DNA from: CAG-390 sp045633005 | GTDB taxonomy: Bacteria; Bacillota; Clostridia; Oscillospirales; CAG-272 | Length of the DNA stretch: 41,269 bases | Reading direction: 5' to 3' | Assembly: GCA_045633005.1 (NCBI GenBank) | Contig: JAZQXT010000042.1 | Location: forward strand, 1 to 41,269 | Shown here: positions 1-8,530 of the stretch, piece by piece | How positions within the stretch are numbered: position 1 is the stretch's first letter | Layout of the letters: the number at the start of each line of letters is the position of its first letter | Position numbers and translations under genes: made by a program | Notes under the pieces: generated by a model | The model's input: the letters and a program-made list of their open reading frames with translations, nothing else | Told to the model about the DNA's origin: nothing | Databases searched by the model: none

Positions 1-7
1 TTTTATG

Positions 8-1237
8 TTATTTAATTTTTCTGCATTCAACGTAGTAACGCTTGTCTGCGGCGTGACCCATGGAGAAGGTCTTGCGCGGCAGAGCGCCGTCGTTTTCAAC
101 TGCGGGGAAAAGCTCGCTCTTTTCGATTCCGTTAAAGAGGAAGCCAACACAGCCCTTCTTCTCGGCAAGGCGGCAAAGCGTATCCTCGCCGTGTATGTAG
201 TCGGTAACGGTGTCGGGATGCTCGGCGGTGTACTCGTCAAGGAACTTCTGAAGCGTGCCTACTGCGAGCGTCAGCGCAGGCTTTGAGACGGTAATGACCT
301 CGCTCTTGCCCTCCGTGATAACGGTAAAGCTCTGCGCGGCGGCATCACCGCAGGTGTTTTCGGCAAGGGCGCGGAACTTCGCAACAAGGTCGCAAGGATC
401 AGCAGTTTCGACTATTCTGTATATAGGCTCAAACTCAAGGGAAGCATCGTGGAGATTTCCAAGCTCGCAAAGCGCGTATCTTGCAGGGTGGCTTGCCGCC
501 GCATCTGCGCCGATCTTCGCCTTGATCTCCTCGTAAGCCGCCTTCGCGGTAGCAAGGGAATGATTTCCGTCGCCAACGGCGAAAACGATGGGAGCGTTCT
601 TGCTTCCTCTGCTCTTCACCGCATCCTCAACAGCGGCGTTGATAGCGGCAAACTCCGCCTCGGTGATGAACGCGCCGCGAACTGCACCAGCCGTTCCGTC
701 AAGCGCAAAATCGTACGCATCGGCGGCTCTGCCCGCAAACGGACCGAGGATCTTATCCTCAATATCGTCAACGAGGAGAAGGATGTGGGGAAGCTCAAGC
801 GCGGCGTCGCGTCTTACCTCAAGGCGCGGGGGGATACGCTCAACTACCGTCTTTTCGGTAGCGCGGATAGCGGAGGTAGAGCCTACGCTGTAATCGTAGT
901 CCTCAAGGTCAACTGCGGCAACGATACCGCGGCGGATCTTACCGCCCGAAAGGCGACGCTCAAGGTAGATACCGCAAGCCTTACGCTCTACGAGCCAATC
1001 GGATGCGATGTAGCTGTCCATAGCGGCGTGAACGGTGGGAATGCGTGCGGCACTCTCGTCAAGCCATACCTCGGGCAGAATGAGCTTGTAGGCGGAGGGC
1101 GCATCTCCGACGCGCTCCTTTACGCCAAGCCAATACTCAGGCTCGGAGGTGTACTGGTCGCAAGCGACGGTAGCCCATTTGGTACCGTCTACGCGGGAAA
1201 AATCGGGAAGCATAATATCAGCAGGATATATATACAT
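8..1237 (-). CDS. DUF1015 family protein
   Basis: A complete 409-residue protein that matches the DUF1015 family, which is soluble, widespread in Firmicutes and of unestablished biochemical role. The strongest family mark is the GDGNHS segment near residue 222, followed by the helix LATAKAAYEEIK. The first residues, MYIYPADIMLPDFSR, resemble the usual family start. A GTG four codons upstream (1249) is open, but the ATG at 1237 has GAGGT five bases before it, so I prefer the ATG. The gene has its own promoter and diverges from an ABC exporter across a short palindromic control region. In other Clostridia DUF1015 genes often sit beside serC/serA; the DNA beyond the stop lies outside the window, so that cannot be checked. 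There is no signal peptide or membrane segment. Confidence 0.88.
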   Translation of the reverse strand: MYIYPADIMLPDFSRVDGTKWATVACDQYTSEPEYWLGVKERVGDAPSAYKLILPEVWLDESAARIPTVHAAMDSYIASDWLVERKACGIYLERRLSGGKIRRGIVAAVDLEDYDYSVGSTSAIRATEKTVVERIPPRLEVRRDAALELPHILLLVDDIEDKILGPFAGRAADAYDFALDGTAGAVRGAFITEAEFAAINAAVEDAVKSRGSKNAPIVFAVGDGNHSLATAKAAYEEIKAKIGADAAASHPARYALCELGNLHDASLEFEPIYRIVETADPCDLVAKFRALAENTCGDAAAQSFTVITEGKSEVITVSKPALTLAVGTLQKFLDEYTAEHPDTVTDYIHGEDTLCRLAEKKGCVGFLFNGIEKSELFPAVENDGALPRKTFSMGHAADKRYYVECRKIK

Positions 1238-1263
1238 TTCTGACCTCACATAAGTTTTTTTTA

Positions 1264-1292
1264 ATTATACTACATTTTATTACTTTTGGCAA
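1264..1292 (-). promoter_or_regulatory. sigma-A type promoter of the DUF1015 gene
   Basis: Read on the minus strand: TTGCCA (1292-1287), 17-bp spacer, TATAAT (1269-1264). The -35 box overlaps one arm of the inverted repeat at 1289-1325. Confidence 0.7.
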
Positions 1293-1325
1293 CAGTTTTT
1301 TTCATAATATATAAAAAACTGTTGC
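1289..1325. repeat. inverted repeat covering both divergent -35 boxes (candidate operator)
   Basis: The arms GCAACAGTTTTTT (1289-1301) and AAAAAACTGTTGC (1313-1325) are perfect 13-base inverted copies with an 11-base AT-rich centre. The outer GCAA/TTGC of each arm forms part of the -35 box of the promoter on its side. This geometry suggests a shared operator for the DUF1015 gene and the ABC exporter. Regulation is an inference; the repeat itself is seen directly. Confidence 0.55.
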
Positions 1326-1350
1326 ACTCGCAACTATTTTATGCTATAAT
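1322..1350 (+). promoter_or_regulatory. sigma-A type promoter of the ABC exporter gene
   Basis: TTGCAC (1322-1327), 17-bp spacer, perfect TATAAT (1345-1350). Transcription should start near 1357, which excludes the GTG at 1351 as the translation start. Confidence 0.65.
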
Positions 1351-1383
1351 GTGGTAAAATCCAAAATGAAAGGCTGTGATCCA

Positions 1384-3402
1384 ATGGGACCGGGATTCGG
1401 AGGACCTCCCCCCGACAGATATAAGCATCAAAAGGTAGAGCCACCCAAGGGCATAAAAGACCTTCCGCGCTTTTTGCGCCAAGTGGTAGGCGGCTTTTTC
1501 TACCGTCTTTTTTACATATTCCTTTTAGTATGGCAAACTAACCCCATCATACTCTTTACGATGGTGTTCGTTGCCGTGTTCAACGGCGTTGCGCCCGTTA
1601 TCGGCTCCGTGCTTTCCGCAGACATTCTGAACGAAATGCAAGCCGTTATCGCGGAGCGCACCATCGCCGAAAACGCAGGACAGATATACACTATCGTTTT
1701 CTGGGGCTCGTCGGTGCTGACGCTCCTTATCGCGTATTTTGCCTACCGCATACTCACGCGAGTTTTCGATAGGGTGACCTCCTCTATCATTCGCGTAGCG
1801 GGCGAAAAGGTCGTGCGTCAGGTAAAGGTGCAGATAATGGAAAAGGCAAAGACCGTAGACCTTTCCTCCTTTGACATTCCCGCGTTTTACGAAAAGCTTG
1901 AAAACGCGAACCGCGAGGCGGGCAACCGCCCCATCTCCACCCTTCAATCCACTTTTTCGGTGGTCAGCCAGATCATCTCGCTCGCAAGCTACATCGTGAT
2001 ACTTGCAACGATCCCCGATATGTGGTGGATGCCGCTCGGTATAATCGCCATTTCCGTTCCGTCCGCCATCGTTTCCTTCGTTTACAGACGGAAAAACTTT
2101 AATTATATGCGCCGCCGCTCCAAGGACCGCAGACAGATGAATTACTATTCCGATCTGCTCGTCAACAAGGATCTTGCCAAGGAGATACGCATATTCGACC
2201 TTTCCGATACGCTTATCGGAAGATACAAATCCGTATTCAACCGCTATTACGCGGGGCTTCGCAAGCTGATAGTCGCGGAGGCGTTCTGGCTTATCGTTAT
2301 CGCCATTATTTCATCCGTGGTGAACTGCATATTCTACGCCATCATCGCGTACGGCGTGTTCGAGGGTCGCTTCCTTATCGGTGATTACTCGCTCTACACG
2401 GGCGCGCTTGCGTCCATTGCGGGATGCGTGACCGCGCTTATCAACATCTCCGCCCACGTTTACGAGGGCACGCTGTTTATTGACAACCTCGTTTCCTTTA
2501 TGAAAGAGGAGCAAACGGTCGTACCGACCCTTGAAGAACCCTTGCGCGTACAGCACGGTATGCCGCACACCATCGAGTTTAAGAACGTCAGCTTTTCTTA
2601 CCCCGGTACTGACCGAAAGGTAATAAACAACTTCACCACCACGTTCCGCCCTGGCGAGACCGTCGTACTCGTCGGTCTTAACGGCGCGGGAAAAACCACG
2701 CTCATAAAGCTGTTGACAAGGCTTTACGACCCCACCGAGGGCGTTATACTGCTTGACGGACACGATATACGCGAATACGACGTTGCCGACCTTTACTCGC
2801 TGTTTGGAATAATATTCCAAGACTTCGGAAAATACGCCGTAACAGCCGCCGAGAACATATATTTTGGCGACGTTACAAGCCCCGAGGACGAAGCAAAAAT
2901 GCGCGCGTGCGCCGAGCAGAGCGCAGCTTCGGACTACATTTCCCGTCTGCCCGCAGGCTACGATACGCCGCTTATGCGTATTTTTGAGCAGGATGGAATC
3001 GAGCCGTCCATCGGTCAATGGCAAAAGCTCGCTATCGCGCGTGCGTTCTACCGCGACTCCGATATTATGATACTTGACGAACCGACAGCCTCCCTTGACC
3101 CGATGGCAGAGCAAGAGATATTCAACCAGTTTGACACTCTGCGCGAGGGAAAGACCACCATTTTCGTTTCCCACCGCCTTTCCTCCGCCGTTATCGCCAC
3201 GAAGATCGTGGTGCTTGAATACGGCTGTCTTATCGAGGAGGGCACGCACCGCGAGCTTATGGAAAAGCACGGAAAATACTACGAGCTGTTCTCCACGCAG
3301 GCAAAGAGATACCTTGAGGGCGGCGATCTCGTCGACCGCGACGAGCCTTCTTCCGCTCCGCAACACCCGCACCACCGCCGTCACCACGGTGAACAGCAAT
3401 AA
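1384..3402 (+). CDS. ABC exporter, fused permease and ATPase
   Basis: A 672-residue half-transporter of the ABC exporter type. The membrane domain spans roughly residues 40-350, with several hydrophobic segments. The C-terminal nucleotide-binding domain has Walker A GLNGAGKTT near 430, Walker B IMILDEPTASLD near 560 and the switch histidine in FVSHR. The signature motif is SIGQWQ rather than LSGGQ, a variant seen in some Firmicutes exporters. The C-terminus is histidine-rich (HPHHRRHH). I chose the ATG at 1384: AAAGG lies ten bases upstream, and the predicted transcript starts after the GTG at 1351. ATG 1366 is an alternative. The substrate cannot be told; drug, lipid or peptide export are all possible. 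It probably works as a homodimer, since no partner gene is adjacent. It diverges from the DUF1015 gene and ends in a strong terminator. Confidence 0.88.
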   Translation: MGPGFGGPPPDRYKHQKVEPPKGIKDLPRFLRQVVGGFFYRLFYIFLLVWQTNPIILFTMVFVAVFNGVAPVIGSVLSADILNEMQAVIAERTIAENAGQIYTIVFWGSSVLTLLIAYFAYRILTRVFDRVTSSIIRVAGEKVVRQVKVQIMEKAKTVDLSSFDIPAFYEKLENANREAGNRPISTLQSTFSVVSQIISLASYIVILATIPDMWWMPLGIIAISVPSAIVSFVYRRKNFNYMRRRSKDRRQMNYYSDLLVNKDLAKEIRIFDLSDTLIGRYKSVFNRYYAGLRKLIVAEAFWLIVIAIISSVVNCIFYAIIAYGVFEGRFLIGDYSLYTGALASIAGCVTALINISAHVYEGTLFIDNLVSFMKEEQTVVPTLEEPLRVQHGMPHTIEFKNVSFSYPGTDRKVINNFTTTFRPGETVVLVGLNGAGKTTLIKLLTRLYDPTEGVILLDGHDIREYDVADLYSLFGIIFQDFGKYAVTAAENIYFGDVTSPEDEAKMRACAEQSAASDYISRLPAGYDTPLMRIFEQDGIEPSIGQWQKLAIARAFYRDSDIMILDEPTASLDPMAEQEIFNQFDTLREGKTTIFVSHRLSSAVIATKIVVLEYGCLIEEGTHRELMEKHGKYYELFSTQAKRYLEGGDLVDRDEPSSAPQHPHHRRHHGEQQ

Positions 3403-3403
3403 T

Positions 3404-3445
3404 AAAGCAATAAAAATCGCTCTTTGGGGCGATTTTTATTGCTTT
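3404..3445 (+). terminator. terminator of the ABC exporter gene
   Basis: A perfect 17-bp stem (3404-3420 with 3429-3445) and an eight-base loop; the descending arm is T-rich. It starts one base after the stop codon. The next promoter begins five bases beyond. Confidence 0.8.
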
Positions 3446-3449
3446 ATGG

Positions 3450-3478
3450 TTGACATTCTGCTTTTGATTTATTATAAT
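3450..3478 (+). promoter_or_regulatory. perfect consensus promoter of the aspartokinase gene
   Basis: TTGACA (3450-3455), 17-bp spacer, TATAAT (3473-3478). The leader is only about 25 bases, so there is no room for a lysine riboswitch or attenuator. Confidence 0.85.
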
Positions 3479-3511
3479 AATATATTATATTAATTTTTTG
3501 GAGATTTTATT

Positions 3512-4834
3512 ATGAGCATTAAGGTTGTAAAATTCGGCGGCTCGTCGCTCGCCGATGCTGAACAGTTCCGCAAGGTTGCCAATATCATAAAGGCGGACGA
3601 TGCGCGCCGCTACGTCGTTCCCTCCGCCCCCGGTAAGCGTTTTTCGGGTGACATCAAGGTCACCGATATGTTCTACGCGTGCTACGATCTGTCGAAGGGC
3701 GGCTCTTCCGAGGAATTCGACGCACAGTACAAAATGATCGAGGACCGCTACAACGGCATTATTGCCGATCTCGGTATGAATTTCGACATCAGCGGCGAGC
3801 TTGAGTACGTTAAGCGTGCCATTCTCTGCCACGCGGGCCGTGATTTCGCCGCAAGCCGCGGTGAATACCTCAACGGTCTTATCCTTGCTAAATACCTCGG
3901 CTACGATTTTATCGACGCTGAAAGCGTTATCCTCTTTACCGAGGACGGCAAGTTTGACTCCGAAAAAACGCAGGAAGTCCTCTCTGCCGAGCTTGCATGC
4001 CACGAGCGCGCAGTCATCCCCGGCTTCTACGGTATTATGCCCAACGGCACGGTAAAGACCTTCTCGCGCGGCGGCTCTGATATCACGGGCTCCATCGTTG
4101 CCCGTGCGGTAAACGCCGACCTTTACGAGAACTGGACCGACGTTTCGGGCTTCCTTATGGCTGACCCCAGAATCGTAAAGGATCCTCTTGCAATAAAGAC
4201 CATCACCTACCGCGAGCTTCGTGAGCTTTCCTATATGGGCGCTACCGTTCTTCACGAGGATGCTATATTCCCCGTAAGAAACGCGGGTATCCCGATCAAC
4301 ATCAAAAACACCAACAAGCCCGACGACGAGGGCACTATGATAGTTGCCAGCGCCACCGACTACGATAGCGAGCACGTTATCACGGGTATCGCGGGTATCA
4401 AGGGCTTCTCCTCCATCATCATCGAGCACGATATGATGAACGCGCAGGTAGGATTTGTCCGCCGCGTGCTTGAGGTAATTGAGGACTACGATATCTCGCT
4501 TGAGCACATCCCCTCGGGCATCGACACCATGAGCGTTATCTGCTCCACCGAACAGCTTGACTCCTGCCGCGAAAAGCTCCTTGCCGCTATCAACCGCAAC
4601 ATCAAGCCCGACAGCCTTAACGTCGAGGATAATCTCGCGCTTATCGCCGTCGTAGGACGCGGAATGGTCAAGGCGAGAGGAACTGCCGCTCGCGTATTCG
4701 CCGCCGTTTCCGACGCAGGCGTAAACATCAAGATGATAGATCAGGGCTCGTCCGAGCTTAACATCATCATTGGTATCGAGGAGCACGATTTCAACACCGC
4801 GATCGAGGCTATCTACCGCGAATTTGTAAAATAA
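3512..4834 (+). CDS. lysC: aspartate kinase
   Basis: Phosphorylates aspartate in the first step to lysine, threonine, methionine and diaminopimelate. The 440 residues fit a monofunctional enzyme. KFGGSSLA at residues 7-14 is the kinase signature, SRGGSDITGS near 185 belongs to the nucleotide/aspartate site, and DVSGFLMADPRIV lies near 210. The last roughly 140 residues form two ACT-type regulatory regions (for example ALIAVVGRGM near 375), so end-product feedback is likely at the protein level. The ATG is preceded by GGAG at good spacing. The gene stands alone between a perfect promoter and a shared terminator, with no leader, so transcription looks constitutive. Confidence 0.93.
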   Translation: MSIKVVKFGGSSLADAEQFRKVANIIKADDARRYVVPSAPGKRFSGDIKVTDMFYACYDLSKGGSSEEFDAQYKMIEDRYNGIIADLGMNFDISGELEYVKRAILCHAGRDFAASRGEYLNGLILAKYLGYDFIDAESVILFTEDGKFDSEKTQEVLSAELACHERAVIPGFYGIMPNGTVKTFSRGGSDITGSIVARAVNADLYENWTDVSGFLMADPRIVKDPLAIKTITYRELRELSYMGATVLHEDAIFPVRNAGIPINIKNTNKPDDEGTMIVASATDYDSEHVITGIAGIKGFSSIIIEHDMMNAQVGFVRRVLEVIEDYDISLEHIPSGIDTMSVICSTEQLDSCREKLLAAINRNIKPDSLNVEDNLALIAVVGRGMVKARGTAARVFAAVSDAGVNIKMIDQGSSELNIIIGIEEHDFNTAIEAIYREFVK

Positions 4835-4839
4835 AAAAA

Positions 4840-4865
4840 CAGAGTGGCGCGCAAGCGCCACTCTG
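4840..4865. terminator. bidirectional terminator between lysC and the HIT gene
   Basis: The stem CAGAGTGGCGC / GCGCCACTCTG has a GCAA tetraloop. On the minus strand it is followed by seven T, so it is strongest for the HIT gene; on the plus strand it is followed only by an AT-rich stretch. Confidence 0.85.
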
Positions 4866-4876
4866 ATTAAATTTCG

Positions 4877-5215
4877 TCAAGCCATCTTTTCGGACATCTG
4901 TCCGCCGCCGAGGATGTGGAAGTGCAAATGCTTTACGGACTGGCACGCATCGTCTCCGCAGTTGGAGATTATGCGATATCCGCCCGTCAACCCCTCTGCC
5001 GCGGCAATTTTCGGAATTACCTCAAATATCTTTGAAACGTAAACGCTGTTGACCTCGCTGACCTCGTCCGCAGAGGCGAGATGAAGCTTCGGAATAACGA
5101 GAACGTGAACGGGCATCTGGGGCGCGATATCACGGAAGGCGTAGACGTAATCGTCCTCATACACCTTGGACGAGGGGATATCCCCCGCAATTATTTTACA
5201 AAAAAGACAATCCAT
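4877..5215 (-). CDS. hit: HIT family nucleotide hydrolase
   Basis: A 112-residue histidine-triad protein of the HINT type. It carries the triad HLHFH at residues 96-100 followed by ILGG, the N-terminal CxxC-like CLFC and the conserved IPSSKVYEDDYVYAF stretch. Family members hydrolyse nucleoside phosphoramidates or adenylated compounds; the middle histidine is the nucleophile. The length is typical. The start has AAAGGAG upstream. Its -35 box almost touches the start codon of the divergent amidohydrolase gene, so the two may interfere with each other or be co-regulated. Confidence 0.92.
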   Translation of the reverse strand: MDCLFCKIIAGDIPSSKVYEDDYVYAFRDIAPQMPVHVLVIPKLHLASADEVSEVNSVYVSKIFEVIPKIAAAEGLTGGYRIISNCGDDACQSVKHLHFHILGGGQMSEKMA

Positions 5216-5245
5216 TTTTATATCTCCTTTTTAGCTGATATATAA

Positions 5246-5274
5246 ATTATACCACCGTAAAAGGCGCAAATCAA
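5246..5274 (-). promoter_or_regulatory. promoter of the HIT gene
   Basis: Minus strand: TTGATT (5274-5269), 17-bp spacer, TATAAT (5251-5246). The -35 box ends one base before the ATG of the opposite gene. Confidence 0.65.
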
Positions 5275-5275
5275 G

Positions 5276-6088
5276 ATGAAAAACAGAAAAATAATAGATA
5301 TTCACACTCACGTTTATCCCGAAAAGATATCAAACGCGGCGGTCGTGAGCCTCGGACGCTTCTACAACTTCGTTCCCGAGGGCAACGGCACGTTCCCCGA
5401 GCTTTATTCGACCTCTGTCGACAACGGCATTTCGGGTGCGCTGATGCTTGCTACCGCGACTAACGCCCGTCAGGTCGAGCACGTTAACGATTGGATAGCC
5501 GCCCTCGCCCGCGAGGCTAACGAAAACGGCTTTGAGGCTTACGCCTTCGGCGGATACCATCAGGACTGCGTTGATACCGAGGCTGTAGTGGCACACGCCA
5601 CGGGTATGGGCATTCGCGGCTTTAAGATACACCCCGACATTCAGGGCGTTGATATCGACGACGAAAGGCTTCTCCCCTTATACGCTATCTGCGAGCGCAA
5701 AAAGCTCCCCGTATATCTCCATATGGGCGACGATCGCCCCGAATATCGCTTCTCGGAGGCGAGAAAGCTCGTAAAAATTCTTGAAAAATTCCCCGACCTT
5801 ACCGTCGGTGCGGCGCATCTCGGCGGCTATTCCGCGTGGGACGAGGCTTCCGTGCTTATCGGCGCACCAAACGTCTATTACGACACTTCAAGTGCGCTGT
5901 GGGCGATAACGCCCGAATTTGCCGCAGAGCAGATACACAAGCTCGGCGTGGACAAGGTGATGTTCGGCACGGACTACCCCGTAATGCTTGCAAATCACGA
6001 GCTTGAAAGGCTCTACGCCCTCGGACTTACGGACGAGGAGCTTGACAAAATATGCTATTTTAACGCAAAAAAATTCCTCGGAATATAA
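5276..6088 (+). CDS. amidohydrolase-family TIM-barrel hydrolase
   Basis: A 270-residue metal-dependent hydrolase or decarboxylase of the amidohydrolase-2 type (COG2159-like). Metal-site motifs are HTH at residues 10-12, the histidine of LHMGD near 149, AHLGGY near 182 and the aspartate of FGTDYP near 232. The substrate is unknown; relatives include o-pyrocatechuate decarboxylase-like enzymes, but nothing here points to one substrate. The start has a weak upstream AAAGG with long spacing, and MKNRKIIDIHTH fits the family start. The gene is monocistronic and ends in a symmetric terminator. No clear promoter is visible in the short gap to the HIT gene; a TATAAA at 5241 is the best -10 candidate. 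Confidence 0.85.
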   Translation: MKNRKIIDIHTHVYPEKISNAAVVSLGRFYNFVPEGNGTFPELYSTSVDNGISGALMLATATNARQVEHVNDWIAALAREANENGFEAYAFGGYHQDCVDTEAVVAHATGMGIRGFKIHPDIQGVDIDDERLLPLYAICERKKLPVYLHMGDDRPEYRFSEARKLVKILEKFPDLTVGAAHLGGYSAWDEASVLIGAPNVYYDTSSALWAITPEFAAEQIHKLGVDKVMFGTDYPVMLANHELERLYALGLTDEELDKICYFNAKKFLGI

Positions 6089-6120
6089 AAAACAGCCGTT
6101 TTTTACGGCTGTTTTTTATA
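6084..6120. terminator. bidirectional terminator
   Basis: A 16-bp perfect stem (6084-6099 with 6105-6120) with a five-T loop. The GC core ACAGCCGT is flanked by A and T runs on both sides, so it serves both converging genes. Confidence 0.85.
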
Positions 6121-6126
6121 TTCTAA

Positions 6127-6366
6127 TCAGTCAGCAAGTACGGTGATGCGGTTCGCGGTAGCCTCGGTAATAAGATCAACTACCCACGCAATAGCGTTAC
6201 CAACACCCGTGAAGAGAACGAGAAGTCCAACGACGAGGGTCACGACGTTCTTGGTCTCGGTATAACGAATGATACGGTAAACACCGCCAACAAAAGCGCC
6301 GAGAAAAATCTGAATAAGTATCTTGGCGATCTTAGGCAGGCTCTCATAGGTTTCTGTGAGTTTCAT
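6127..6366 (-). CDS. small two-helix membrane protein, unknown function
   Basis: A 79-residue protein with two hydrophobic segments, roughly residues 15-35 and 42-66, separated by a short basic/acidic turn (RIIRYTETKN). I do not recognise a named family. The start at 6366 is set by GGAGG eight bases upstream; the ATG at 6381 overlaps that site and is unlikely. It has its own promoter and a terminator on each side, so it is an independent unit. A coding role is supported by the ribosome binding site, the promoter and the coherent membrane topology. Confidence 0.75.
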   Translation of the reverse strand: MKLTETYESLPKIAKILIQIFLGAFVGGVYRIIRYTETKNVVTLVVGLLVLFTGVGNAIAWVVDLITEATANRITVLAD

Positions 6367-6401
6367 AAGAAAATCCTCCATTTATGTATTTGGTTATATA
6401 T

Positions 6402-6430
6402 ATTATAGCATTAAAAGTGAAAAAATGCAA
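6402..6430 (-). promoter_or_regulatory. promoter of the small membrane protein gene
   Basis: Minus strand: TTGCAT (6430-6425), 17-bp spacer, TATAAT (6407-6402). Confidence 0.7.
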
Positions 6431-6463
6431 CATATAAAGTAGTATTTTGTATGATTTTTAAAA

Positions 6464-6487
6464 AAGGCTGTCCTTGCGGACAGCCTT
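6464..6487 (-). terminator. terminator of the five-gene ispH-S1 operon
   Basis: The stem AAGGCTGTCC / GGACAGCCTT has a four-base loop and is followed on the minus strand by a T-rich run. It lies seven bases after the last stop codon of the operon. Confidence 0.85.
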
Positions 6488-6493
6488 GATTTT

Positions 6494-8530
6494 TTACTCT
6501 GCAGCCTCTTCGGTTGCGGCATCAGCCTCGTCAGCGTTGTCCTCTTCAACAAGGGCACGCATGGAAAGGCTTACTCTCTGCTGGTCATCGTCGATCTTGA
6601 TGATCTTAACGGTAACCTGCTGACCCGAGGTGAGAACGTCAGCGGGGTTCTCAACGCGCTCGGTAGAGATCTGGGAAACGTGGATAAGACCGTCAACGTC
6701 ATCGATTACGCGTGCAAATGCACCGTAGCTCATGATGTTGGAAATGGTAACGTCGATAACGTCGCCAAGGTTGAACTGTGCCTTAAATACGTTCCAAGGG
6801 CGAGACTCCTCGGTGCGATAGCCAAGGGAGATCTGGCGCTTTTCGGGATCGTAGGACTTAACGAAAACGGTAAGCTCGTCGCCGATATTGAGAATGTCGG
6901 CGGGCTTATGTATGGGTCTCCAAGACATTTCCTTCTTGTGAAGCATACCGTCAACACCACCGAGGTCGATGAATGCGCCGTAGTCGGTCATTCCGCGAAC
7001 CTTACCGGTGTAGTACTTGCCAACCTCGATCTCTGCCCAGAACTGCTCCTCAAGAGCACGGCGCTCCTCGCGGCTTGCGGCTCTGATAGAACCGATAGCG
7101 CTCTTGCCGTGGGGCTTGATCTCGATGATCTTGTACTTTACGGTCTGTCCAACGAGGGTGGACAGGTCTGCCTCGCGGGGCAGAGCGGTCTGAGAAGCGG
7201 GGACAAATACGCGTGCGCCGTAGATCGGAATTACTACTCCGCCCTTAACAGCCTCGGTAACCTTACCCTCAAGGGTGTCACCGTTGTCCTTCGCCTCGAT
7301 TACCTTGTACCAGTTCTTATCAAGGTCTGCGCGCTTTTTAGATACGGTTGCGCATCCGTCAACATCGCTGACTCTGATAACAAAAACATCTATCTCGTCA
7401 CCGATCTTGTACTCACGACTCAGCTTCAGGGAAGCATCGTCGGATATCTGATCGGCGGTCAGTATGCCGGTAACCTTCGCGCCGAGGTCGAGCTTGAGCT
7501 CGACGTCGTTTACCGCGATAACAGTACCGGTAACGGTGTCTCCTGAACTTAATGTTTTGAACGCTGAGTTGAGCATTTCGTCAAAGCTTTCTTCAATAAC
7601 AGCCTTGTCTTTGATTTCGCTCATTTTGTTGTATACCTCCTCTATTATGTCGTCGGGCGTTGATGCTCCGGCAACAATTCCCACGTTCTTGTGGATGCTC
7701 GGAAATTTATCGTCAAGCTCGTTTGCGTCGTTGATGCGCACGGTGTTTTTGCAAACGCCCTTGCATATCGTGTAAAGCTTCGAAGTGTTTGAGCTGCTGC
7801 TACCGCCGATAACAACAACCGCGTCACTCTCCGATGCCAAACGCGCCGCTTCAAGCTGGCGAGTTTCCGTAACATTACATATTGTATCAAAAATAATTGG
7901 ATTTGTATATAGTTTTTTGATAATTTCCAAAGATTTTTTCCATTCTGAGAGATTTTGTGTGGTTTGCGCCGCCAAAATAGCTACAATTTCTTCCCCTAAT
8001 GGAATTTTTTTACTTTTTGCCGCTTCTTCAAGCTCCTCTGCATTCGCAAAAACGAAGCCCCGTCCCTCAAAATAACTCATAATACTTATGACTTCGGGGT
8101 GTGCGGCAGAGCCGATAAGGATAAATATCTTTTCCTTTTCGTCGCCCTCGCGCGGTGAGTTTTCCGCGGCTATCTTATGTATCTTTTTAACGTACGGACA
8201 AGCGCAGTCAACGTAGGAAAAATCGGGATACTTTTTTGCGCAATCGGCAAGAAGCTGCTCGGTCTGCTTGGTGATTCCGTGGGCGCGCGCAAAGACCACT
8301 GCCCTGCCCTGCGTTTCGGTGGACGCGGCAACGGATAAAATATCCTCCGCCTCTATTGCCACGATACCCGCCGCGTCAAGACGCGCATTGTAGGTATCGT
8401 TGTGGATGAGTCTGCCAAGTGTGTATATCCGTTCGCCATCCGCCCTTTTGAGCCTTTCCTCAATAAGCTCGGTGGCACGGCGCACGCCAAAGCAAAAGCC
8501 CGCATGTGCGGCAACGCACACTCGGCTCAT
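6494..8530 (-). CDS. ispH: IspH (HMBPP reductase) fused to four S1 RNA-binding domains
   Basis: A 678-residue fusion. Residues 1-290 are 4-hydroxy-3-methylbut-2-enyl diphosphate reductase, the last enzyme of the MEP isoprenoid pathway. Visible are the iron-sulfur cysteines (GFCFGV at 11-16, CACPYV, TICNVTE), HPEV with the catalytic glutamate, and GGSSSSNTSKL. Four S1 (OB-fold) repeats follow at about 328-402, 413-480, 497-568 and 585-658; the last two are the most canonical (TDYGAFIDLGGVDGMLH, MSYGAFARV). The tail is acidic. This fusion is known in Clostridia and probably supplies both the enzyme and an S1-like ribosomal or RNA-binding function. The ATG at 8530 overlaps the plsC stop as ATGA, so translation is coupled. 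It is last in the operon. Confidence 0.93.
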   Translation of the reverse strand: MSRVCVAAHAGFCFGVRRATELIEERLKRADGERIYTLGRLIHNDTYNARLDAAGIVAIEAEDILSVAASTETQGRAVVFARAHGITKQTEQLLADCAKKYPDFSYVDCACPYVKKIHKIAAENSPREGDEKEKIFILIGSAAHPEVISIMSYFEGRGFVFANAEELEEAAKSKKIPLGEEIVAILAAQTTQNLSEWKKSLEIIKKLYTNPIIFDTICNVTETRQLEAARLASESDAVVVIGGSSSSNTSKLYTICKGVCKNTVRINDANELDDKFPSIHKNVGIVAGASTPDDIIEEVYNKMSEIKDKAVIEESFDEMLNSAFKTLSSGDTVTGTVIAVNDVELKLDLGAKVTGILTADQISDDASLKLSREYKIGDEIDVFVIRVSDVDGCATVSKKRADLDKNWYKVIEAKDNGDTLEGKVTEAVKGGVVIPIYGARVFVPASQTALPREADLSTLVGQTVKYKIIEIKPHGKSAIGSIRAASREERRALEEQFWAEIEVGKYYTGKVRGMTDYGAFIDLGGVDGMLHKKEMSWRPIHKPADILNIGDELTVFVKSYDPEKRQISLGYRTEESRPWNVFKAQFNLGDVIDVTISNIMSYGAFARVIDDVDGLIHVSQISTERVENPADVLTSGQQVTVKIIKIDDDQQRVSLSMRALVEEDNADEADAATEEAAE

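Noticed and set aside
449..1243. Long plus-strand open frame opposite the DUF1015 gene
   Set aside because: It is a shadow of the minus-strand gene, without a ribosome site or recognisable protein. The same holds for the long opposite frames at 2311-3399, 3485-4861, 12944-14410 and 39381-40475.
3479..3511. Lysine riboswitch before aspartokinase
   Set aside because: The leader after the predicted transcription start is about 25 bases, far too short.
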